Part shown: one piece after another, positions 56,001-64,000 of the stretch
Numbering within the stretch: position 1 is the stretch's first letter
Layout: each line of letters begins with the position of its first letter
Source: Ottelia alismoides
Taxonomy: Eukaryota > Streptophyta > Magnoliopsida > Alismatales > Hydrocharitaceae
Assembly: GCA_037367405.1 (NCBI GenBank)
Contig: JAZKJV010009624.1
Location: 1 to 64,000, forward strand
Length of the DNA: 64,000 nt
Direction: 5' to 3'
Position numbers and translations under genes: made by a program
The notes under the pieces: model-generated
What the model saw: only the letters and a program-made list of their open reading frames with translations
Told to the model about the DNA's origin: nothing
Databases searched by the model: none

Positions 56001-57437
56001 AATATGGTATATCTCATATGCCTGCTATTTTTAGGAGGTATTAAATATGCGGTGTATTGTTAAAAATTCAAATTAGGAAAATACACAACATGTTCATGTC
56101 ATATTCAAAGAATATAGGTCTAATCCTAGTATTTTTCGTAATACCTTATTTAATTATATTTAGTTTCATTTTCTGCTGACATTCTGTGAGAGATATTTGT
56201 ACTGCAAGGTTTTTTAATAAAGTTCGTGCTCTATTTTGTAAAATGCATGTTAGTTTTGTAAAATGAAATGCTAATATCTCATTTCATTTTCAGCCAACAT
56301 TTTGTGGGATTAATGTTTGTAAGCTATGATTTTTTTGTAAATTTCGTGTTCTCTTTTAAAACTACATATGATTTTTGTGAAATAAAATACATATTAATCT
56401 TGTATAAATTATTTTTTTATTTTCGACCAACTATTTTGTATATATCGTGCATCCATCAAATTTCATTATCCATTTGTAAAGTTTTGTGTAGCTTTGTAAA
56501 ATCCACACATTCATTGTAAAATTGGCATCTTGATCTATAAAATAAAATATCAGTTAGTTATTTATCGTATTTCTCCAGAAAAAGTAAGACAATTGATAAG
56601 ATTGTAAAACATGACAATACAATGTAAAATGTTTGGAGGAAATGTAAATGTAATGCATTCAAAAAGGAAATGATGGATTCTAAATAAGAAATCGAGATTA
56701 TGACTGAGACAGAAACGCTAATTAGTAAATCAAACGTGAAAATAGATAAAATTAGTTTAAATCAATAATGACGAATGTAAAATACATACTTTTATTTAAT
56801 ATAAGATGCACGTAAATTATGAAGATTATTACTTTAAAATTGATGTAAAAAATACATATGACAATAACAAGATGATAGTAAAATAGTGGAAATTGAATAA
56901 ATGAGAAAATACGCATATATGATATTGGAGCAATTGCAATATGTAAAGAAAGGACCTGATATAATAGGAAATCCGAGAGAAAAATACCATTTCCATCTTA
57001 AATATTGCTAGAATCAAGGAAATTAGAACTAAATGTATCAAAAGCATATTCATCCGTCATTGGATATCTACATTGATGTGGCATGATAATCGATGCACAT
57101 GAGATCAACAAAAGTTGCTGGATATTTTGTTAAATACAATATTTAACTCTATAAAATCATGACTTTTGAGAGATGCGACATGCGACATGTGAGGAACTGA
57201 CGAAGAAGATGGTTGCAACATTCGAAGAACTGGCGAGCGAGATGCCCGTTCCATGGCAAGAAAGATGCCAATGAACTGAAAAATCAGGAAATGTACATAT
57301 ACTACCTCATTGAGTATACTAAATTTAGTAATTAATGGTGATATTTAACGTGGATGGTGCGATAAAAAAGGAATACAATGTTATTATTTTAAAAATAGAT
57401 CGCGTTTTAATGGTGATATTGGGATGGATGAGTGGTT
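53056..57437. other. AT-rich intergenic DNA, no gene supported
   Basis: Short open frames around 53700-54050 and 54580-54880 show no family similarity I recognise and lack plausible gene structure. 55900-56800 is full of loosely repeated 'ttttgtaaaat' phrases. The region may be decayed retroelement sequence. Confidence 0.45.
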
Positions 57438-57442
57438 TTGTC

Positions 57443-60133
57443 TGAAGGATATTGAGTATCCTTAAGCGCATCACGGAAGCGTGTCGATCGCATCGTATGC
57501 AATCGGAGCAACTAGTCGTACTAGATGCTAGATGCAGCGGAAATTAAAATTTTTAACTTTAAAGATGAAACCACATGATCACGAGAACATTTCTCGGATC
57601 GTTTCATCAAACCACAAAGTATAAGGAATACCTCTTGAAGCATGGTTGTGATCGCGAGATCCCAAAGTAGAGATCCTCCTATCTTAAGTCCGATCCACGA
57701 AGAACGCACTTGCGGGCGCGATGATGAGTCACGTTCCTTCCCGCAATCCTCGATGAAGATCCAAGCGATGGCTCCCCCGATTTCGTCAAACGAAATCCGT
57801 CGTCTTCCTTTAGAGTAAGAAACTCCAAAGAAGATGGAGATCCACGAGTCGTCGAAGAAGAAGCCGAGAGTCTCTCCTTTCTCAACACAAAGTGGACGGC
57901 CACTTAATGGAGAAGAGAAAGAGAGAGAGGGCGAGAATGAGAAAGAGAGAGAGAGTTGTCATCTTGTACAACTCTTAATGATGTCCCATGGAAGGCTACC
58001 CTAGCCCTCCTTTTATACTAGTTTAGGATCCAATGGATCTCAATCCATGGGACACATGGATCCAAGGGCTATGCTTGGTCCATGCTAAATCAACGGCTAT
58101 GATTGTTGTTGGTTAAAACCAACAACATTAATTTAAATTAAAAAATGTTGCAACATTATCAACATAATTTAATTTAACATTAACTAATTAAGAGATAATG
58201 TGATAAATAAAATGGAGTCAACCAACCTCCCCTAAAATTGGGGTGTTATTTTGTCTCCTTTTATTTTATCTTATTATTTCTTAATAAATTGCAATAACAT
58301 TAACTAAAAAATCAACATTATCTTATTAATTTAAATTAAAAAATGTTGCAACATTATCAACATAATTTAATTTAACATTAACTAATTAAGAGATAATGTG
58401 ATAAATAAAATGGAGTCAACCAACCTCCCCTAAAATTGGGGTGTTATTTTGTCTCCTTTTATTTTATCTTATTATTTCTTAATAAATTGCAATAACTATT
58501 ATTGCAATAATATCCACCAAATTAATTCCAAATTAATTTGTGAATATTTCAATCATGCCACTGAATATTATGTGAATCATATTCACAACCCAAACTAATT
58601 TGTAAATTGCATTTCCAATTAATTAATAAATGTGAATCCAATCCACACTATTAATTAACAAAAGCTATTTACATGGATTCTCTCTCTTATATATGTATAT
58701 TATAAATCATATTTATAATACACATATATCATGGATAGTGTTATCCACATTCTCTTAATCCTTGATAATTAAATCCCATTTAATTATCTTGGATAATAAT
58801 TTTCACAATATGAATCATATTCATATTCAAGCTTGATAATTAAATCTCATTTAATCATCGAGTCCTTGCTTGGATATTTCATCAAAAGAATTATTCTTGA
58901 ACCCTTTCATGAATAATGTGCTTTCTCCGCAGATACTTGGAGATAAGGACAGGGCGATTGTATTATTCCACGTATAGTGACTTGGATATTGAGATCTTAT
59001 CTCAAATCCAGATCTTACGAACCTCCCACAGATGCTTGATTAAATCAAGACCGCAAATCCAATCTTCTCATTGAATCTGAATCTCATTCAGATCAATGTC
59101 CAACACTTGGACTAAGATCGGATTGCTTCTCTACTGAAAGGAGTCACTAAAATCCAGACCTGTTTCATCACTCCCTCGGAATGGAAGCGTCATGGATATA
59201 CAATCGTTTATGATCACATCACCCTTCAGGTATTCCCAATACATGTACATCCTGCATACTGGAAGACCCATGGTCAACCCGAAGATCAAGATCTATTTTA
59301 CACTGTCTTCTTCAGGGTTTGATCATTAAGTTTCTCATTTGATCATTGGGATTTGGTATCGATCATATACTTTCCAAAAGCATATATCATACCTAGGTCT
59401 TGATCATATACTTTCCAAAACTATATATCAAACCTACAAATTCAGTCAAGCTTCCAAAGCAAGACGACCGTGCACGGAATTTGATTCTTCCCAATATCTC
59501 ATGAGTGAGCTCATGTCTTCCGGTTCAATAGTGAACCTGTATGATCCCTTTGAGAGATCGTATTACTCATATGCCCTTATATGCACACCAGCGCGCCGGT
59601 GTATAGACCTTGGTTAGGTCATCAACCTATTGGTCTGCCAAATGTACATACTCAGACATATAGCAATACATCTGTCTCCGGTCAGAGGATGCGTGCCTAT
59701 GCTGTGACAGCATTCAACATAGGACTTAGGTTATCTCGATCTCGTTAAGTCAACTCTTTGACCTAACTAATCTGACACCTCCGAATCTCTATTCCTATGC
59801 AGAGGACCTGCATCAAGAGGTCGGTCAGATATCAACCTATGTGAGAAAGGATTGCCATCTCCTACTCAGGCTGGAGATCACATCTTAACAATCATTTGAC
59901 GGTGCTTGATGAGTCCTCAATCTAACTCTTTAGATATTCATCCAAGCACCAGCCTCTATGATTCAATAATTGAATCAACAGCTGTATGATCATTAAGATA
60001 GCCATGGTACATAACCCTAATTGTACAGAGGGACCTATTATGCAAATTATTTATTCTTCATTTCAGATCAGGGAATGATATTCGCAATAACATTTATTGC
60101 ATAATGGCTCGCCGTGGGCTCACATGTCCAACA
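57443..60133 (-). mobile_element. Solo LTR of the Ty1/copia family seen at 12.3 kb, 2.7 kb
   Basis: A perfect 5-bp duplication TTGTC (57438-57442 and 60134-60138) flanks a TG...CA sequence. It aligns with the LTR at 12278-14901 from its first bases (TGAAGGATAT) to its last (CATGTCCAACA). On the minus strand it starts TGTTGGACATG. There is no internal coding region, so it is a solo LTR left by recombination. It contains a 170-bp direct duplication that the other copy lacks. Confidence 0.85.
58129..58496. repeat. 170-bp direct duplication inside the solo LTR
   Basis: The sequence 58129-58298 recurs at 58327-58496 without differences that I can see, offset by 198 bases with a 28-base spacer. 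The near-identity implies a recent duplication within this LTR copy, or an assembly artefact. Confidence 0.85.
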
Positions 60134-60149
60134 TTGTCTCCCCCACTCA

Positions 60150-60425
60150 ATTTTCTCATTTTTTTTAAATACTTCCGTAGATTTTTTTATCATTATATCC
60201 TTATATTACTTCATTCAAATTTTGTGTGAAACAGAGAGTCCTAAAGCCTCCATCTAAACAAGATCGATTTCAACAATTATGCGACCTTTAAAAATGACTG
60301 TCTAGATGGAGGATGTCGTAGTCTCTGTTTCTCATGAAACTTGAATGACATAATATAATGATACAATGATGAATTTTCATCGAAGCATTGTTCAAAAAAA
60401 TTAAAAATGAGGGAAATGAGCAAGG
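60150..60425. mobile_element. Diverged copy of the palindromic MITE
   Basis: Inverted arms run through 'gtgtgaaacagagagtccta' and 'tagtctctgtttctcatgaa', the same core as the element at 11573-11931. It begins within about 15 bases of the solo LTR boundary, so the copia element may have inserted into or beside its left end. A CCCTCAGG-type GC block near 60440 may belong to its right end. Confidence 0.6.
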
Positions 60426-61963
60426 GGTGTCAAGTAATTAGCTTCCCTCAGGAAGTAGCCCCCCCTATATATATTCTGTACAAGAGTAGTAAACCATTAT
60501 GCCAATAAAAGTAGTAGAAAACTTCATAGTAAGTTAATTAGCTGACTATTGGTTCGAACTTTGAATTCTATTTGTATTTTGTTGATAATGTTTTCTATTC
60601 CATTTTTTTATTTCTGGTTAGCGGAATATTATCCAAGTAAACTAGTATACAAATAATGGATCCATTTCAGTTACAAAACACATCCTGTTTGTTGTAAACA
60701 AATAGTGATGTGTTAGTCTCCAAGGGAGTGAAGTCAGTAAGTTGTTATTCATCAGCATGCTTTAACCTTACGATACGTGTGGAAGTTCGTGACCAAACGC
60801 GCGCATGGAATGATAGAACCCACAAGGGTTTGTTTGTGATTTTTGGATCTATATCAGAAACATCTTTCATCATACTACATTGTAACTGGCGTGTCAAAAA
60901 ACTCTCAAGTTTGATATTCGTTTAGATTCAGCTTGCTAAAAGTTTGATCCAGATTCAGCTCAAAAATAATTGAATCAAACCTAAACACAAGTTTATTCTC
61001 GATTCAATAAACGAATCAAACTTAATAGTCGTAGGTTCACTTAGGTTTGATTCATTAAAAGTCTGATACACACATATATAAACATATTTACAAATTATTA
61101 TCCATAGTAAGTGGATCTTATTTCAGGGTAAGTGTATTTTATCTTGTGATACACGTATCTGGAGGTAAGTGATATTTGCAGGATAAGTAGATTTTATCTC
61201 GATTTTAGCTATCACAAAATAACTGATCACTTTATGGTTACAACATCCATTATTTATACAAAATAACTGATCACTTTATGGCGTATAGCCAGTACTTTAC
61301 CCTTCTTTATTATCAAATCAACAAAACAAGTATTAACATTATTTATCTTTTATCCTCACCTTATTCCTTATTCCTCGTCTGAATGTATATAGACACATAA
61401 CACATTAATTTTTTTAAAGAGGAAAATTCTTATCAATCTAAATTTTCCAAAGATGAAGAAGAATTAGATAAACAAAAACGTAAATGAAAATTTATACTAA
61501 TTATACATGTTATATGTTTCAATTTCTTTTCGCTCGCTATTGTCGGAGAATTCTCAAATTTTAATATCTGCTTAGGTTTGATTAAATATCTAAATAGATG
61601 TTCGACTCGGTTTCGGTTCGAAAATAAACGAATCGAAGATGAGCTCAAATTCAGACTCGATTAAATAAATGAACGGAATCTAAAAAAAATCTAGATTCTC
61701 TCAAGTTCAATCCATTTACATCTCTGATACTAAACAAGGAAACAATTATTTGAGTGGTGCAAACTTCCTTTTCTGGGTCGATACGACTGCATCGTATCAT
61801 ATCATTCCCGTCATTAATAAATTATATAGATCACATGATATAACATGGCTCATGCAATCTACATTCAGCGATTGATGGGCGTCACCCACGATACGTAAAT
61901 GGCTTGTATATTAAGTCGGGTTATATCACAACGAAGACGTTTCCGAAATTAAGATGACAAGAG
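60426..61963. other. AT-rich intergenic DNA, nothing recognised
   Basis: Contains a local direct repeat 'caaaataactgatcacttta' (about 61215 and 61260). No gene is supported. Confidence 0.45.
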
Positions 61964-61971
61964 AGTTATCT

Positions 61972-63555
61972 TAGGGGTGCATATGGATCGGATCGGATTG
62001 GATTTTAGGTTAATCCGTGTCCAATCCGTACTTAACGGGTTTTAACTTTTTCTAATACGATCCAATCTATTGAAATTATAAATCCAATCCAATCCAATCC
62101 ACCGGATTACGGATTGGATTGGACCGGATTTTTAATACTTACATTTTTTCACCACATAAACTAGGATCGAGTTCTTAGAACACTAAACCTTGCCATTTGA
62201 TTCACGATTCTAAATTTGATAATACAAATAAATATAAAGAAAACAATATTTAATTTTTGATAAAGAAAAGAATATGTATATGTTATGGATTTAGTATGAA
62301 AAATGATTGCTTAAATAAATAACATACCTGTAATATGTAGAACTGTAGAAGTATCTTGTTGACTTTCAATAAAATTGCAAGTATGTGTAATCGATTAGGA
62401 AATATAACTAACCTACAAGAAATAAAAATGTTGAAAAATAAAATAAAATGTGTCGAGTGGTTGACATAGTTCCTAAATGATATAATAAAGTAGATGCTAA
62501 TAAGATCAAATAGGTAAAAAAATGCTATAAATATTCAAAGGTAAAAAATTAAGATCATATATCACAATATAATTTTAAATCGAGATATTAATGAGCCATG
62601 CAACTAAAGGTAAGATACACATTTCATATAACTAAAACTAGAAAATGAAACTTTGGGTTATTGCAAATATTTGTTGAAACTACATATATTTTGATCAAAT
62701 GCATTATACCTGAATAAAAATAGGAGATGATTTGTGGAGGGAGATGCACCACAGCTCGACGATGATACACGAAGGAAGCGACATCACAGTGATCCTGCCG
62801 CACAAGAAAGGAGGTGTCGAGTTGGTGCTGCGCCACGAGAGGTGATGCGACGCAGGCGCGTGGGAGGCACTCGTATATACTACAGGCACAAGGGAGTGGT
62901 CTGCAGCAAGGGATGCAGGGAGGAGTCAGTGGTAGCGAGGTTAGCGCGCTGGCGGTGGGAGGGGTCGGTCCTGATTTAGGCGGCGGCGCAGGGCGAGCGA
63001 TGTGGCGATACAGGGCGGGAATGCGAGATTAGGGGAAAGAAAGAAGCTGTTGGTGTGAGAGGGGAGAAGAGGGGCAGGCGTCGACGACGAGAAGAAGAGA
63101 GAAGAAGGCGGCAGGTAGAAGATAGGGAGAAGGGAAATAGGAGGCGGCGGCGTGGGGGAAGGTTTAGGGTTTGGGTGAAAAAAAACGAGAGGGAGGGGAA
63201 GGGGAAATGAGAGAGAGGGAGAGAGAGAGAGAATAAGTGATGGTTTCTCATTCAAAATAAAAAAATGAATGGGTGAAATATTTGGATATTTAGAATTAAA
63301 AGAGGGCTTAAATATGTTTAACTATAAAATCTGCACTAATTGTATGGATGAAGTATTACATATAGTATTTATTTATTTGTTAACGGATTGGATCGGATCG
63401 GATTTGGGCAATGATCCAATCCATTCCATAATTTAACGGATTTTCAAAATCTCAATCCGATACAATCCATTCGCTAGATAAAATCGAACCAATCTAATCC
63501 AATAACATCGGATGGGATGGGATTGCGGATTTTATCCGATCCATGTGCAGCCCTA
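61972..63555. mobile_element. Non-autonomous hAT-type element, 1.6 kb
   Basis: The left end TAGGGGTGCATATGGATCGG pairs with the reverse complement of the right end, TAGGGCTGCACATGGATCGG. The flanks are AGTTATCT (61964-61971) and AGTTATCC (63556-63563), seven of eight matching. Subterminal regions repeat GGATTGGAT/ATCCAATCC motifs. A GC- and purine-rich segment (about 62730-63235) sits inside and ends in a (GA)n run. No transposase is seen. Confidence 0.82.
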
Positions 63556-63563
63556 AGTTATCC

Positions 63564-64000
63564 CATCTTTATTTTGGATAACAAGCTTTATTTTGGATAA
63601 CAAGCATTAATGAGCTTAATCTTCTAGTGCTGCATTCGAATCACTTCTACTGATCACCGTCAGAAGTTGGAGCCTAGTGAGGAGAAATTGGGATAGTGCT
63701 ATCCACAGTTCATATCCTCTAAAAAAAGGGGGGGAGGGGACACCACCGACAGATTTCTTCACATGCTCGATATCCTATCCTTGTCCACACATTTCAAACC
63801 TTTCTTATATTATATTATATTAGTACGTGTTGCTGTTGGACCTTTCTGATATTTAATGTCACGTGATGGGACCAGAGAAAGCACATGCAGTTGCTTTTCT
63901 CCGGGGACGATGATATTTACTTTCAAGGAATTTAAAAACCATAGGGACAATTGTCATCTTGCCCCTGAACTTTCAAATCGAAGTTCGTTGCCCCGCCCTC
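63564..64000. other. Intergenic, nothing recognised
   Basis: The right edge of the window (63930-64000) reads 'acaattgtcatcttgcccct', similar in wording to repeat phrases near the left edge, but no boundary is visible. Confidence 0.4.

Noticed and set aside
57430..60140. Full copia element at 57.4-60.1 kb
   Set aside because: No internal coding region or second LTR. The duplication TTGTC directly bounds one LTR, so it is a solo LTR.

Overview
This window is nuclear DNA from a flowering plant. Its two intron-bearing genes belong to the plant cell-wall glycoside hydrolase family 3 (GH3), and most of the rest is transposable elements with recognisable ends and target-site duplications (TSDs). 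The GC-rich exons of the first gene would fit a monocot, but I cannot name the species from the sequence.

Genes. Two tandem GH3 beta-D-glucan exohydrolase/beta-glucosidase genes lie on the + strand: gene A (4345-8016) and gene B (47392-51675). Each reconstructs to nine coding exons and 631 residues. Intron phases are identical and eight of nine exon lengths are nearly or exactly the same, so they are duplicates of one ancestor, now separated by about 39 kb. Gene A uses a GC-AG intron and carries transposon insertions in three introns. Gene B has Tyr in place of the Trp that normally follows the catalytic Asp. Both appear to have an intron ending at, or one base before, the ATG.

Layout. 1-4.1 kb: intergenic DNA with a Mutator-type MITE and a CACTA-type MITE. 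4.1-8.2 kb: gene A. 8.3-12.3 kb: a foldback element, a hAT element (9101-11284) containing a nested Mutator-like element, and a 359-bp palindromic MITE. 12.3-18.1 kb: a minus-strand Ty1/copia remnant with one LTR and decayed reverse transcriptase/RNase H, interrupted by an 818-bp solo LTR. 20.3-21.4 kb: a second Mutator-like element. 21.7-42.8 kb: a nested block. A 5'-truncated L1-type LINE holds a 17-kb Athila-like Ty3/gypsy element (22632-39707) inserted exactly in its YADD catalytic codons, and a 1.7-kb hAT-type element in its 3' tail. 42.8-47 kb: intergenic, with microsatellites. 47-51.7 kb: gene B. 51.7-64 kb: a hAT MITE, a hairpin MITE, AT-rich DNA, a 2.7-kb solo copia LTR and a 1.6-kb hAT-type element.

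How it fits together. The two GH3 enzymes are predicted to be secreted and to remove glucose from cell-wall beta-glucans or beta-linked oligosaccharides. The Athila-like element still has an uninterrupted 2210-codon gag-pol, a tRNA-Asp primer site, a polypurine tract and near-identical LTRs, so it is a recent insertion. I see no separate env-like gene. Its pol-LTR spacer carries a repeated hairpin-plus-G-run motif, which is one of the more unusual things here. I found no system unlike known plant gene or transposon families. The most notable points are the insertion into the YADD codons, the hairpin/G-run array, a tRNA-sized retroposon in a gene A intron, and the GC-AG intron.
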